DNA from: Chitinophaga sancti
GTDB lineage: Bacteria > Bacteroidota > Bacteroidia > Chitinophagales > Chitinophagaceae
Direction: 5' to 3'
DNA: 64,000 nt
Assembly (NCBI RefSeq): GCF_034424315.1
Contig: NZ_CP139972.1
Location: 2,790,001-2,854,000, forward strand
The notes under the pieces are model-generated. The model ran no database searches, had not been told where the DNA came from, and saw only the letters and a list, made by a program, of their open reading frames with translations. Of this stretch, positions 32,658 to 42,729 are shown piece by piece. The position numbers were made by a program, and so were the translations under genes. Each line of letters begins with the position of its first letter. The first letter of the stretch is position 1.

Positions 32658-32897
32658 GGAATTTACGTTTTGTTGGAGTTATTGATATGAACGAATTTAT
32701 CGTTTTTATACGTTGGAATTCCACATTTAATCTTTATCCATTTTTAACCTGAAAATATTAAAGATTATTTGAAGATACACCGTCCTTATTGGAATAATTA
32801 TATGTTTTCATGCAGGTATGTAAATACCTCCACAGTGCAAGCAGCCGACCGTTCATTTAAAAACCATTAGCTTGCTAAACAGGAATAACATCCTTTT

Positions 32898-33845
32898 ATG
32901 AAAAATATTAAGATCATTGAGGTGAAATCAGAGATTGGCGCGGGAACAAGAGGCGCTAGTCTGGGAGTGGAAGCGATTAAAATAGCTGCACTGGATTTTA
33001 TGAGCAACTTTTTTGTGCATTTCCCTACTGAAGCAATTGAAACAGAAAATAAACTGCTTTTTGAACCGATAGAATCTCCTTATGCAAAACGGATTAAAGG
33101 TACCCTGGCATTATACGAAAGAATCAGCAAAAGTGTGAGTGAAACGGTAAAAGCGAACTGGTTCCCGGTAGTATTATCAGGCGATCATAGTACAGCAGGA
33201 GCTACAATTGCGGGTTTGAAAATGGCGCGGCCGAAGGCAAAAATAGGGGCTATCTGGATTGATGCGCATGCGGATCTGCATACACCGTATACAACTCCAT
33301 CAGGGAATATGCATGGGATGCCGGTGGCTATTTCTATTGCTGAAGATAACCTGGAATGTAAGGTGCACGACCTTGATGAGAATACCATTAAAAATTGGGA
33401 AGCCCTGAAGAATATAGGAGGCATCGCGCCAAAGGTATTACCTGAAGATATTGTGTTTATTTCATTACGCGATTATGAGAAGGAAGAAGAAGCCCTGATC
33501 AAACAGTATGGAATGAAAGTAATTACTACCAATGAAGTGCGGAGAAAAGGGGCAGAGCAGATAGCAAGAGCCGTGTTCAGGTATCTGAGTGATTGCGAGT
33601 ATATATATGTATCGTTTGATGTGGATAGCCTGGATAGTTCTATTTCTAAAGGTACCGGTACACCGGTAACGAATGGCTTACGGGAAAGAGAAGTAGAGGA
33701 CCTGATTGCGAAATTTATGCAGCATAGAAAGATCTGCTGCTTTGAGATAACGGAAGTAAATCCGACGCTGGATAAGGAGAATTTAATGGCGGAGATTGCC
33801 TTTAATATATTGCAGAGAAGTGTGAATGTGCTGCTGATGAATTAG
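32898..33845 (+). CDS. Arginase family ureohydrolase
   Basis: 315 residues. Binuclear Mn2+ ligands are all visible: SGDHS (His97), DAHADLH (Asp122, His124, Asp126), the GNMHGMP loop and SFDVDSLD (two Asp). The spacing and the NMHG segment fit arginase, which hydrolyses arginine to ornithine and urea, rather than agmatinase, but specificity is inferred. It is a single gene. A 240-bp divergent region with a small AGGTAT-GTAA-ATACCT palindrome (32814-32829) precedes it, and a dispersed repeat follows. Confidence 0.88.
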   Translation: MKNIKIIEVKSEIGAGTRGASLGVEAIKIAALDFMSNFFVHFPTEAIETENKLLFEPIESPYAKRIKGTLALYERISKSVSETVKANWFPVVLSGDHSTAGATIAGLKMARPKAKIGAIWIDAHADLHTPYTTPSGNMHGMPVAISIAEDNLECKVHDLDENTIKNWEALKNIGGIAPKVLPEDIVFISLRDYEKEEEALIKQYGMKVITTNEVRRKGAEQIARAVFRYLSDCEYIYVSFDVDSLDSSISKGTGTPVTNGLREREVEDLIAKFMQHRKICCFEITEVNPTLDKENLMAEIAFNILQRSVNVLLMN

Positions 33846-33852
33846 TATAAAA

Positions 33853-33957
33853 CATTCATGAAAGAGGGAATTCGACTTGGGATGACATGGTATTTAAGTT
33901 TAGCAACATAAATTTACCTCTTTCATGCCCGTTGGTGAGTTCCATCTTTCATGAACG
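33853..33957. repeat. Intergenic inverted repeat of the GATGAAAG/GGAATTC family
   Basis: The left arm 33855-33873 and right arm 33937-33955 are complementary at 17 of 19 positions (TTCATGAAAGA...). The outer part of the right arm resembles 26625-26665. It lies between the convergent arginase and glucosidase genes and may double as a terminator, though no clear T run is present. Confidence 0.6.
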
Positions 33958-33967
33958 TTTTTATTGA

Positions 33968-36580
33968 TCATGGATTCGTATGCTTCATCCTGATCAGGTT
34001 AGCCACAAGACCAGTCCAGCCTGTTTGGTGCGCAGCCCCCAATCCCTTGCCACTATCTCCATGGAAGTATTCATGAAACTGAATTAGATCTGCAAAATGC
34101 GGATCTTTCTGTAATTTCTCATTATCTCCAAATACCGGCCTGTGGCCTCTTTCATCCTTCCGGAAAATTTTCAGCAAACGATCTGCCAGCAATGTACCTA
34201 CTTCTTTCAGGGAATAATAAGAACCTGATGATGTAGGATATTCTATACGGAAATCATCTGAGTAGAAATAATGAAATTTACGCAGACTTTCTATCAGCAG
34301 AAAATTCATCTGTATCCATACAGGGCCACGCCAGTTAGAGTTTCCACCATAAGTAATCGTATCACTTTCGCCTGGAACATATTTTACGATCAGCTCTGTA
34401 CCGTTTTCCCTAAGCCGATAGGGCGATGCTTCGTATTTTTTAGATAAGGAACGAATACCATATTCGCCCAGGAATTCCGTTTCATCCAGCATTCGATATA
34501 GCAGCCGCTTCATACGATGTCCACGCAATAAACTCAATAGGTGTTTATTTTCTTTCCCTTCCTCATACCAGCGAGACACCAACTGTGCTAAATCCGGCCT
34601 GTGACGCAGGAACCACGACATGCGCTCCGCAAATACGGGATTATTTTCCAGGGCTTCTTTTGAAATTACTTCTACCGCACACAGGGGAATCAATCCTACC
34701 ATACTTCTGAATTTCAGTTTCAGAATCCTGTTATCTGGCGCCCGTAACTGATCATAGAAAAATTCATCTTCCTCATCCCACAAACCATTCGCTCCTGTTC
34801 CCATGCTCGCCATCGCACCGGCTATGTACATGAAGTGTTCAAAGAACTTTGTCGCCATACCATTATACACCTTATTATGCTTGCACAGTTCCAGTGAAAT
34901 GTGCAGCATATTCAGGGCATAGGTCGCCATCCAGCTTGTAGCATCTGCCTGCTCTTCACGTACCCCATCTGGTAATGGCAGGCTCCTGTCAAATGCACCA
35001 ATGTTATCTAATCCTAAGAAACCACCTTCGAAAATATTACTGCCATTACTATCTTTTCTATTCACCCACCAGGTGAAATTGATCAGTAATTTGTGGAACA
35101 GAGATTCTAAAAAATGATAGTCCTTCTCCCCTTTCAGCGCAGCATCCTGCTTAAATACACGATATACGGCACCCGCATGCACCGGCGGATTTACATCCCC
35201 AAATGCCCACTCATACGCAGGAAATTCGCCTGACGGGTGCATGTACCATTCTTCAGTCAGCAGCAACAATTGCTGCTTTGCAAAATCAGGATCTACCAAT
35301 GCCAGCGTGACACAATGGAACGCAAGATCCCATGCCGCATACCAGGGAAATTCCCATTTATCAGGTACTGAAATGATATCTTCATTTACGAGGTGTTTCC
35401 ACTCTTTATTACGCCCATTCCAGCGTTCCGCAGGAGGCTCCGGCTGTGAGGGATCTCCTTCCAGCCAGCGCTGTACTTTATAATAATAAAACTGTTTATT
35501 CCACAGCATGCCTGCCAGTGCCTGGCGCTGGATCAGTTTCTCATCTTCATCTTTGATCTCGCTCTGCAATTCTTCGTAGTAAGTATTTGCATCAGCCACC
35601 CGTGCGGCAAACAGGTCTTCAAAACCGGCAAAAGGTTGCGCCTTCGCCTTGTCAGTCAACCTTAAGCGAATGGTATGTGAACCATGTGCCGGTACTGAAA
35701 TATCATAGTGCACCGCCGCCTTGGTACCTTGCTTAGCAGGATTGACAGTTGCTGCACCGTGGATGATATAATCATTGATCCCATCTTTTGCAAAAGGAGT
35801 GATGGCATCTACATTGTATAATTTTTGATTGTTGGATTCATTTTCGCAAAACAACATTTCCTGTCCATCCTCCTGGTACAGGTACTGCACCTGCAATTTC
35901 TCATGCTCAAAACGGATGGTTTGCGCATCCTCCTGCCACAATGCGGGTTTATAAGGCCGGCGCCCCCATACCCAGGTATTACGGAACCATACGGTAGGTA
36001 ATACGCTTAGCGGGGCATCGGTATTGCTCCTGTTGTGGATGGTGATTTTGACAAGGATATCATCTATATCCTCCTTTGCATATTCTATGAAGATATCAAA
36101 GTATTTGTCTTCATTAAAAAGCCCGGTATCGATCAGTTCGTATTCTTCTTCCGTTTTCCCTCTGCGGGCATTTTCGCGTTTCAGTAATTCATATGGATAT
36201 GCCTGCTGCACATACTTATAGAGCATCTTCATATAAGAGTGTGTAGGCGTTGCATCCAGGTAATAATAGAGTTCTTTTACATCTTCGCCATGATTGCCTT
36301 CGGCATTATTCAGTCCGAAGTAGCGTTCTTTCAAAATCGGGTCCTGCTTATTCCAGAAGGCCAGTGAAAAACACAAAAGTTGTTTCTCATCACAAATGCC
36401 ACCAATACCCTCTTCTCCCCATCTCCATGCTTTACTTCTCGCCATATCATGTGTGGTAAAGTCCCATGAACTGCCACTACCACTGTAATCCTCGCGTACA
36501 GTACCCCATTGTCTGTCACTCACATAAGACCCCCATTTCTTCCAGCCTTGTATCTGAAGGCGTTGTTGTTCCTGATTCAT
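33968..36580 (-). CDS. Glycoside hydrolase family 63-like glucosidase
   Basis: 870 residues, no signal peptide, so it is probably cytoplasmic. The N-terminal beta-sandwich part (GTVREDYSGSGSSWDFTTHDMA, AWRWGEEGIGG, FIEYAKEDIDDILVKITIHNRS) is followed by an (alpha/alpha)6-barrel from about residue 340: WYAAWDLAFHCVTLALVDPDFAKQQL, GDVNPPVHAGAVYRVF, GLDNIGAFDRSLPL, ATSWMATYAL, and the late NSNWRGPVWIQMNFLLI. This is the pattern of the bacterial relatives of mannosyl-oligosaccharide glucosidase (GH63). Acid/base and nucleophile residues are not assigned with certainty. The substrate is likely an alpha-glucoside or glucosylglycerate-type compound. Confidence 0.85.
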   Translation of the reverse strand: MNQEQQRLQIQGWKKWGSYVSDRQWGTVREDYSGSGSSWDFTTHDMARSKAWRWGEEGIGGICDEKQLLCFSLAFWNKQDPILKERYFGLNNAEGNHGEDVKELYYYLDATPTHSYMKMLYKYVQQAYPYELLKRENARRGKTEEEYELIDTGLFNEDKYFDIFIEYAKEDIDDILVKITIHNRSNTDAPLSVLPTVWFRNTWVWGRRPYKPALWQEDAQTIRFEHEKLQVQYLYQEDGQEMLFCENESNNQKLYNVDAITPFAKDGINDYIIHGAATVNPAKQGTKAAVHYDISVPAHGSHTIRLRLTDKAKAQPFAGFEDLFAARVADANTYYEELQSEIKDEDEKLIQRQALAGMLWNKQFYYYKVQRWLEGDPSQPEPPAERWNGRNKEWKHLVNEDIISVPDKWEFPWYAAWDLAFHCVTLALVDPDFAKQQLLLLTEEWYMHPSGEFPAYEWAFGDVNPPVHAGAVYRVFKQDAALKGEKDYHFLESLFHKLLINFTWWVNRKDSNGSNIFEGGFLGLDNIGAFDRSLPLPDGVREEQADATSWMATYALNMLHISLELCKHNKVYNGMATKFFEHFMYIAGAMASMGTGANGLWDEEDEFFYDQLRAPDNRILKLKFRSMVGLIPLCAVEVISKEALENNPVFAERMSWFLRHRPDLAQLVSRWYEEGKENKHLLSLLRGHRMKRLLYRMLDETEFLGEYGIRSLSKKYEASPYRLRENGTELIVKYVPGESDTITYGGNSNWRGPVWIQMNFLLIESLRKFHYFYSDDFRIEYPTSSGSYYSLKEVGTLLADRLLKIFRKDERGHRPVFGDNEKLQKDPHFADLIQFHEYFHGDSGKGLGAAHQTGWTGLVANLIRMKHTNP

Positions 36581-36596
36581 CGTATGCTGCTTTTGA

Positions 36597-37682
36597 TCAA
36601 TGAATATGGAAGTAGGCTATAAGCCATCCCACCACTTCATTATAACTACTTATTCCTTTTTCCTGCTTATTAGCCTTCAGGTACTGATCATAGATCATAG
36701 ACGTATAATCATCTACCGGGCCGCTGTATTTGTGATAGAAATTCTTTAACTGATGGTAATCTTCGTGTATGCCAGGAACGGCTTTCTGCCAGAGTTCCTT
36801 TGTCATCGTGGTATCCTGCCAGCGCAACTGCCGGATGCTGTACATGAACATCTCGAAATTGGCCGCATACCTGAAACGAACATCCTTTGCATGACCAGCT
36901 ACGAGGTAGCCGATAAAATTGGCTTCTTCCTCTGCCCCATATCCCAATTGATGTGCCACTTCATGACAGATTGTGAATGGATGTAAGAAACCTGGCGTAG
37001 TTACATTCACCTGGGCTTCACCCGTAAAAGGATTGAGGTAGCCGCCTACATTCATATAGTTCATCCAGGTACCATAGAGCGATGTTTTGAGACAGGGATG
37101 CGTATACTTCAGCACCGGCCATTGCTGTGCTGCCTGATCATAGGCTACCACAGCCCGCTGAAAAAGCTGAACACTATCTGCTCCGGGATGGGTAACACTG
37201 AGCGTATCTCCCATTTCCACCCGGTTTGCATTTACTTGTTGCAACAAAGTATCAGCCAGTTTGTATAACTGTTGTGTACTGTACTCATTTACTTCCAGTT
37301 GCATATCTTTTTCGAGGGAGAAGCGGTCATAGTTAAATCCCCACAGGACCAGAAAGGCCAGGTATAAAGTCAGAACAGCACTAATTCCCTTCAGGAAATA
37401 CAAAAAACTCTCCTTCCATTGGGTTTTGATCAGTTTATAACATAATTTTAACAAATTTATGCTACCTGTTATAACCCAGGCAGCATAAATTACGTCGCCA
37501 ACACTAAAGGGAATGGTTCCCAAAACCGTCCTGAGCAAGTTACTTATCCAAAAGTAGAACCTATGAAAATACCACCCTTCAAAACGATGGCTGAATGTGA
37601 ACAGCCCCTTCAAAATGATGACGCACAAAATTGTTACCAAAATACGTACTCCTATGTGCCTTATCTTTGCATTTGTATCCAT
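36597..37682 (-). CDS. DUF3810 membrane protein with zinc-protease motif
   Basis: 361 residues. There are three membrane segments in the first ~115 residues (about 10-30, 58-80, 98-115). The large remaining domain contains HEVAH (240-244, His240, Glu241, His244) followed by GYGAEEEANFIGYL, where a Glu near 251-253 could be the third zinc ligand. This is the DUF3810 family of Bacteroidota, believed from the motif to be metallopeptidases; no substrate is known. It is transcribed divergently from the fructosamine-kinase gene with 17 bases between start codons, and precedes the glucosidase gene by 16 bases, so these two are probably co-transcribed. Confidence 0.88.
   Translation of the reverse strand: MDTNAKIRHIGVRILVTILCVIILKGLFTFSHRFEGWYFHRFYFWISNLLRTVLGTIPFSVGDVIYAAWVITGSINLLKLCYKLIKTQWKESFLYFLKGISAVLTLYLAFLVLWGFNYDRFSLEKDMQLEVNEYSTQQLYKLADTLLQQVNANRVEMGDTLSVTHPGADSVQLFQRAVVAYDQAAQQWPVLKYTHPCLKTSLYGTWMNYMNVGGYLNPFTGEAQVNVTTPGFLHPFTICHEVAHQLGYGAEEEANFIGYLVAGHAKDVRFRYAANFEMFMYSIRQLRWQDTTMTKELWQKAVPGIHEDYHQLKNFYHKYSGPVDDYTSMIYDQYLKANKQEKGISSYNEVVGWLIAYFHIH
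37662..37669 (+). promoter_or_regulatory. Putative -7 promoter element for the fructosamine-kinase gene
   Basis: TATCTTTG matches TAnnTTTG and lies 31-38 bases before the ATG at 37700. It falls inside the first codons of the divergent DUF3810 gene. Confidence 0.45.
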
Positions 37683-37699
37683 ACTAATCAGCGCGTAAA

Positions 37700-38578
37700 A
37701 TGACAGATGAGATCTTACTGGGCGAACTTACAACAGCGCTATCCTGCCAGTCAGGAGTGAAAATACACATTAATTACGCAGAAAAAATATCCGGTGGAGA
37801 TATTAACGAAACATATAAGCTTTCCACAACTGACGGATCATTGTTTCTGAAGATGAATGATGCGCATATTTATCCGGACATGTTCGTGAGAGAACTGAAC
37901 GGACTCAATATACTCCGTGGCACCAATGCCATCTCTGTACCCCGCCCTTTGGCTACCGGAACAGTGGGAGACAAAGGATTCCTGGTTACTGAATTTATGG
38001 AGAAAGGCGGGGTGACACCTGACTTTTGGGAAAACTTTGGTGCAAGCCTGTCAAGAATACATCGCCAAACGCAAACATACTACGGGTTTTCCGAGACCAA
38101 TTACATTGGTACGCTCAAGCAATATAATACACCTTACAGCAGCTGGCCGGTATTCTATGCCTTTAACCGTTTGCAACCGCTTACCAGGGCAGCTTATGAT
38201 CAGCAGGTAATGGACAAGGCTATGGTGGTACAAATGGAACACCTGTGGAAGCGTTTGCCAGCCATGTTCCCTGACGAAAAGCCTGCACTGCTGCATGGCG
38301 ACCTCTGGTCAGGCAATTTTATGGTGGGCAAGGATGGCAAGGCATGTGTATACGATCCTGCGGTATATTATGGGCACAGGGAAATGGATCTGGCTATGAC
38401 CAGGTTGTTCGGAGGTTTTGATACACGCTTTTATTACAGTTATCAGACCATGTATCCCCTGGCCGAAGGATGGCAGTCCAGGATTGGTGTCTGCCAGTTA
38501 TATCCGCTCATGGTTCACCTGCTTTTATTTGGAGGTAGCTATTACAATAGTGTAAAGGAGATTCTTGACGAGTTTTAA
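37700..38578 (+). CDS. Fructosamine kinase family protein
   Basis: 292 residues, normal length, kinase-like (APH) fold. It phosphorylates ketosamines formed by glycation of proteins or amino acids, which then decompose. It shows SGGDINETYKL (nucleotide loop), LFLKMN (Lys51), LLHGDLWSGNFM with catalytic Asp201, and VYDPAVYYGHREMDLAM with metal-binding Asp219. It faces the end of the hybrid sensor kinase gene with 7 bases between their 3' ends. Confidence 0.92.
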   Translation: MTDEILLGELTTALSCQSGVKIHINYAEKISGGDINETYKLSTTDGSLFLKMNDAHIYPDMFVRELNGLNILRGTNAISVPRPLATGTVGDKGFLVTEFMEKGGVTPDFWENFGASLSRIHRQTQTYYGFSETNYIGTLKQYNTPYSSWPVFYAFNRLQPLTRAAYDQQVMDKAMVVQMEHLWKRLPAMFPDEKPALLHGDLWSGNFMVGKDGKACVYDPAVYYGHREMDLAMTRLFGGFDTRFYYSYQTMYPLAEGWQSRIGVCQLYPLMVHLLLFGGSYYNSVKEILDEF

Positions 38579-38585
38579 TGGCTGA

Positions 38586-40595
38586 TTACTGATAGATCTT
38601 CATTCTATCGTACTCGGCTTCAATGATCGGATAGAATTTTTCTACTTCTTCTGAAATATTTGCGAACAGCGCATCCACCTCTTCGGGAGGCAGGGATGTG
38701 TTTGTCGTCAATGTATTTTCCAGATTCTGCATACGGGCACTTATCCACGTGAGGCCTACCATGGAGAAATTGGGTTTTAGTTTATGCACCTGAAACTTTA
38801 GCTGTTCCCAATCCCTTGCATCGACCAAAGCCTGAATTTTCACCAGTTCTTCCCTGATCGTTTTCAAAAATATTTCAAACAGATCTGCAGCGTAAGAAAT
38901 ATTATTCTCATACAGGGTATTGAGATATTTTACATCCAGGTCCTTATGGAACTCAAATCCGGATATGTTGTTAGTTTCTTCCATTATAAGTTCAGTTTCA
39001 TCTTCATTCAGGTATTTGTTCAATACCTGTAATAATTGATCAGGGGTATATGGTTTCGTTAGTATATCGGTAATACCTGCCTGCCTGGCCTGTGTAAAAG
39101 TACTTTCCATGGCGAGGGCAGTGGTGGCTACGAGCGGTGTAGCTACGTTTGGTTTATTTTCATCTTCCCTGATCATTTCAGCCAGTTCCAATCCATTCAG
39201 ACCGGGAATCCGGATATCGATCAGTACCAGGTCGTACTGCCTTGAATTGAGAAAATACAGTGCATCAGGACCATTGGTAGCCAGCTGATGCTGTACGTTA
39301 TATTTTTCCAGCAGACTGTTAATATAACGAAGGTTCATGGCATTATCCTCGATCACAAGTACACTTGATCCTGAAAAACTGGCCTGCCTGCGATGTGAAC
39401 CGGCGCCTGGTGTAATAAGGGCAGACTTCCGGGTGTCGATGAAAGGCAGGTTAAACGAAAAACAGGTATTGTAGCCGGCTGATTGTTCAACACAAATCGT
39501 ACCTCCCTGCAGCTCAACGAGTTGTTTGGAGATGGCCAGGCCCAGACCGGTGCCACCATATTTTTCCCTGATCTCCTGTTCCGCCTGTTTGTAATTTTTA
39601 AAGATCAGGTCCAGCTTATCATTGCTGATGCCGATGCCTGTATCACATACACGGAAGCGTACCCATACTTTATCGTCCTGCCAGCTTTCGGGGCTCACGC
39701 GGATGGAAATCTCCCCTTCCCGCGTAAACTTCTCTGCATTTCCTAACAGGTTCATGAGAATTTGGTTCAAAAGGGTATCATCTCCGACCAGGCGATTCTG
39801 GATCCGGGGATCGATGGTAGCAGAAATTTTTACAGGGCGCTGGCCCAGTTTGAGCTCAAAAGTGTGCCGGAGGGATTGTACCAGGGCCGTGAGATTAAAT
39901 TCCCGCTGATTGACCTGGAACTCCCCCGCCTCGATCTTTGAGATATCGAGGATATCGGAAATAAGGCCGAGGAGAATATTGGAACTGTGTTTTAAAATAT
40001 TGATATAGTCCTGCTGGCGGGCATCGAGGTTCGTTTCTTCGAGCAGGTGGGTCATACCAATGATGACGTTGAGGGGGGTACGGATCTCATGGCTCATGCT
40101 GGCCAGGAATTCCTTTTGTGCACCCCGGGCTTCCTCAGCCTGCTGCCTGGCCTGCTCAAGGGTAGCCTGCTGGAGTTGCCGGCGGGAAACATCGGTGACC
40201 TGCCACATACTGCCATTAAAAACTCCGTCGTGCCAGAGGGGGGTATAGTTGAGTTCGAAGATCCGGCCATCAGAAAACAGGAGTTCCTGTCCGAAGAAGG
40301 GATTTTTTTGTTTCAAAAGGTCTTCGACGGTATTGAGGAAAGCTTCGGGATTCCGGGCTCCGCGGGCCAGATGCCGGGCAATGGTGGCAAAGGGCATATC
40401 CGGAACCAAATCGATGTCATTTCCCGTATATTGTTGAAATACAGCATTTACCCATACCAATTGCTGCTCCGCATCGAGGAGTAAAATACCGGCATTAGTG
40501 TGCTGGAAATAGACGCTGATTGGCAGTGAAAATATATCCGGCGGTGAAATGCTTCGGGTAATGGGATGTTTTCTCGTACCTTTGATCCGGGCCAT
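38586..40595 (-). CDS. Hybrid sensor histidine kinase: PAS, HisKA, HATPase, receiver, Hpt
   Basis: 669 residues, no membrane segment, so it is a cytoplasmic phosphorelay protein. Order: PAS domain (about 25-140), HisKA with [10 protein letters not shown] (His169), HATPase_c (about 275-385, with [27 protein letters not shown]), receiver (about 410-530, phospho-acceptor Asp460 in [10 protein letters not shown], Lys514 in LTKPYTP) and a C-terminal Hpt domain with [10 protein letters not shown] (His604). The full relay within one chain would pass phosphate on to a separate response regulator, which is not found in this window. Confidence 0.94.
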   Translation of the reverse strand: MARIKGTRKHPITRSISPPDIFSLPISVYFQHTNAGILLLDAEQQLVWVNAVFQQYTGNDIDLVPDMPFATIARHLARGARNPEAFLNTVEDLLKQKNPFFGQELLFSDGRIFELNYTPLWHDGVFNGSMWQVTDVSRRQLQQATLEQARQQAEEARGAQKEFLASMSHEIRTPLNVIIGMTHLLEETNLDARQQDYINILKHSSNILLGLISDILDISKIEAGEFQVNQREFNLTALVQSLRHTFELKLGQRPVKISATIDPRIQNRLVGDDTLLNQILMNLLGNAEKFTREGEISIRVSPESWQDDKVWVRFRVCDTGIGISNDKLDLIFKNYKQAEQEIREKYGGTGLGLAISKQLVELQGGTICVEQSAGYNTCFSFNLPFIDTRKSALITPGAGSHRRQASFSGSSVLVIEDNAMNLRYINSLLEKYNVQHQLATNGPDALYFLNSRQYDLVLIDIRIPGLNGLELAEMIREDENKPNVATPLVATTALAMESTFTQARQAGITDILTKPYTPDQLLQVLNKYLNEDETELIMEETNNISGFEFHKDLDVKYLNTLYENNISYAADLFEIFLKTIREELVKIQALVDARDWEQLKFQVHKLKPNFSMVGLTWISARMQNLENTLTTNTSLPPEEVDALFANISEEVEKFYPIIEAEYDRMKIYQ

Positions 40596-40730
40596 TGGTT
40601 ATGAATGCAGGTGTACAGTGATGCGGATTTTATACAGCACGAATATAATAATTAATTAATTGGTTTTCACTAATCTAATCTGTACAATCCTGATATTCGG
40701 GCTACTGTGAAAAGGCTAATGTAGGAAATT

Positions 40731-40760
40731 TTTGCATTTGCAAATATTTGGTTACCTTTG
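40731..40760 (+). promoter_or_regulatory. Promoter of the yceD-rpmF-plsX unit
   Basis: TTTG (40731-40734), 18 bases, then TACCTTTG (40753-40760): a near-perfect Bacteroidota sigma-ABfr-type promoter. Transcription should start near 40767, which rules out starts upstream of 40788. Confidence 0.75.
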
Positions 40761-40787
40761 CATCCCTCTAAAAGTGAGGATTTTATT

Positions 40788-41321
40788 ATGAAACAACTCC
40801 GTCAATTTGAAATTGCCTTTGTGGGGCTCAAACCCGGAGAGCATACATTTGAATACCAAGTTACGGATAGTTTTTTTGAAAACTACGGGCCGCAGGACTT
40901 TAGCGATTGCAAAGCAACGGTAAAGCTTACTTTGGACAAGAAAAGTGATTTTTTCCTGTTAAAGTTTGAAATTGGCGGATCTGTAAGCGTAATTTGTGAT
41001 CGTTGTGGGCAACCACTTAATCTTCAGCTCTGGGATGATTTTACCCAGGTGGTGAAGATGGTAGAGAATCCTGAGGAGATGGAAGGTGATGAGGATCCGG
41101 AAGTATCTTATATTTCGAGAACGGAATCGCACCTGAATGTCGGTGAATGGATTTATGAATTCATCAACCTGAGCATTCCTATGCAGAAGATACACCCGGA
41201 TGTGGATGGCAAGAGCACATGTGATCCGAAGGTATTAGAGATGCTGGACCAGATGAACAAGCAATCTGGCGCTCAGGACAATCCAATTTGGAAAGACCTG
41301 GACAAATTCCGGAATAATTAA
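40788..41321 (+). CDS. yceD: YceD/DUF177 family protein
   Basis: 177 residues from the ATG at 40788; the frame runs back to 40758 but that would precede the predicted transcript start. The family is recognised from the CDRC motif (VICDRCGQPLNLQLWDDF), the acidic middle (ENPEEMEGDEDPE) and the late ESHLNVGEWIYEFINLSIPM. YceD is linked with 23S rRNA processing and is nearly always just before rpmF, as here (65 bases). It forms a unit with rpmF and plsX. Confidence 0.92.
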   Translation: MKQLRQFEIAFVGLKPGEHTFEYQVTDSFFENYGPQDFSDCKATVKLTLDKKSDFFLLKFEIGGSVSVICDRCGQPLNLQLWDDFTQVVKMVENPEEMEGDEDPEVSYISRTESHLNVGEWIYEFINLSIPMQKIHPDVDGKSTCDPKVLEMLDQMNKQSGAQDNPIWKDLDKFRNN

Positions 41322-41386
41322 GCCGGTGATTTGAGGAAAAGATACTTATTGAAACATTAAACTAGGACAATTAAAAACTAAATACG

Positions 41387-41581
41387 ATGCCAAATCCGAA
41401 ACGCAGACATTCTCAGCAAAGATCAGCTAAGAGAAGGACGCATTACAAGGCCTTTGCGGATACTTTAAGCACAGATAGCGCAACTGGTGAAGTGCACCTG
41501 AGACATCGTGCTCACTGGGTAGAGAACAAACTGTACTACAGAGGAAAAGTTGTATTGGAAAAACAAAGCAGCGCTAAATAA
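41387..41581 (+). CDS. rpmF: 50S ribosomal protein L32
   Basis: 64 residues. N-terminal MPNPKRRHSQQRSAKRRTH is diagnostic of L32, followed by the usual THYKA and LRHRAHW segments. It lacks the Cys4 zinc ribbon of some L32 forms. It lies in the standard yceD-rpmF-plsX order, which couples ribosome and fatty-acid/phospholipid synthesis genes. Confidence 0.97.
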   Translation: MPNPKRRHSQQRSAKRRTHYKAFADTLSTDSATGEVHLRHRAHWVENKLYYRGKVVLEKQSSAK

Positions 41582-41623
41582 TTTTACTATTTTTACCCCG
41601 AGCAAAGACAAATTTAAACGTTC

Positions 41624-42565
41624 ATGAGAATCGGGCTAGATATGATGGGCGGTGATTATGCCCCCGTCGAAGCAGTAAAAGGAGTAAAATTATTTTTAGA
41701 TACTGTTGCAGCAGATGCACATCTGGTGCTGATTGGTGATGAGGCAGCTTTAGCGCCATTATTATCAGAAGCGCAGTTGGACCAATCAAAATATTCAGTT
41801 GTTCATTCATCTCAGGTAATTGGGATGAATGAACATCCTACCAAGGCGCTGAAGGAAAAGCAACATTCTTCTATCAGTATCGGGTTCCACCTGTTACAAA
41901 GCGGGAAGATTGATGCGTTTATCAGTGCAGGTAATACTGGCGCTATGATGGTTGGTACCTTCTATTCCATTAAGGCAATTGAAGGTGTTCAGCGACCAAC
42001 AATATCTACACCTGTGCCAAGATTGGACGGCTCTATCGGGCTGTTACTCGACGTTGGTATCAATGCCGATTGTAAAGCTGAAAACCTGCTCCAATTTGCA
42101 ATCCTTGGGTCTCTCTATTCCAAACATATCCTGAATATTGAAAATCCTACTGTAGGTCTGCTCAATATCGGAGAGGAGGAAGGTAAAGGTAATTTGCTGG
42201 CGCAAGCCACTTATCCTTTGCTGAAAGAACACAAAGAATTGAATTTCATTGGCAATGTGGAAGGTCGTGATGTACTGACCGGCAAGGCTGATGTCATTGT
42301 TTGTGAAGGTTTTACGGGAAATGTGATACTCAAGATGGCTGAGTCACTGCATGATATTGCAGTACAGCGGAATATTAATGATGAGTACATGGACCGTTTT
42401 AACTTCCAGAGCTATGGCGGTACTCCTGTATTAGGGGTATCTAAGCCTGTGATCATTGGTCATGGTATATCGAAAGATACTGCCTTTAAGAACATGATCG
42501 TGCTGGCCCAACAAATGATCGAAACGAAACTGCTGGAGAAGATCCGGGAGAGTTTTGTGAAATAA
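41624..42565 (+). CDS. plsX: Phosphate acyltransferase PlsX
   Basis: 313 residues, normal length. It makes acyl-phosphate from acyl-ACP for the first acylation of glycerol-3-phosphate. Markers are MRIGLDMMGGDYAP at the N-terminus, FISAGNTGAMM, LLDVGINADCKAENLLQFA, VGLLNIGEEEGKGN and VCEGFTGNVILKMAES. It is 42 bases after rpmF and followed by a terminator, so fabH is not in the same unit. Confidence 0.97.
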   Translation: MRIGLDMMGGDYAPVEAVKGVKLFLDTVAADAHLVLIGDEAALAPLLSEAQLDQSKYSVVHSSQVIGMNEHPTKALKEKQHSSISIGFHLLQSGKIDAFISAGNTGAMMVGTFYSIKAIEGVQRPTISTPVPRLDGSIGLLLDVGINADCKAENLLQFAILGSLYSKHILNIENPTVGLLNIGEEEGKGNLLAQATYPLLKEHKELNFIGNVEGRDVLTGKADVIVCEGFTGNVILKMAESLHDIAVQRNINDEYMDRFNFQSYGGTPVLGVSKPVIIGHGISKDTAFKNMIVLAQQMIETKLLEKIRESFVK

Positions 42566-42594
42566 TTTACATCCTATTAGAACTAAAAATTATT

Positions 42595-42624
42595 GATACC
42601 GGTCGTGAGGCCGGTATTTTTTTA
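42595..42624 (+). terminator. Terminator after plsX
   Basis: ATACCGG (42596-42602) pairs with CCGGTAT (42611-42617) and a T run follows. Confidence 0.85.
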
Positions 42625-42628
42625 TTTT

Positions 42629-42727
42629 GGAGCTAACTAAAAAGTAAAATGGAGGCGCTGAGAATTGCGTAAAACCCATTTCGTCTCCATTATCCCCCGA
42701 GAGGAGGTACTCTTTTTAGTCAGCTCT
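42629..42727. repeat. Short dispersed palindromic repeat, copy 2
   Basis: Outer arms 42630-42644 and 42712-42726 are complementary with one mismatch in 15 (GAGCT-ACTAAAAAG type). The 22-base core 42653-42674 is identical to 12271-12292. Compared with copy 1 there is an insertion of about a dozen bases before the right arm. It lies between the plsX terminator and the convergent sensor-kinase gene. Confidence 0.85.
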
Positions 42728-42729
42728 AT

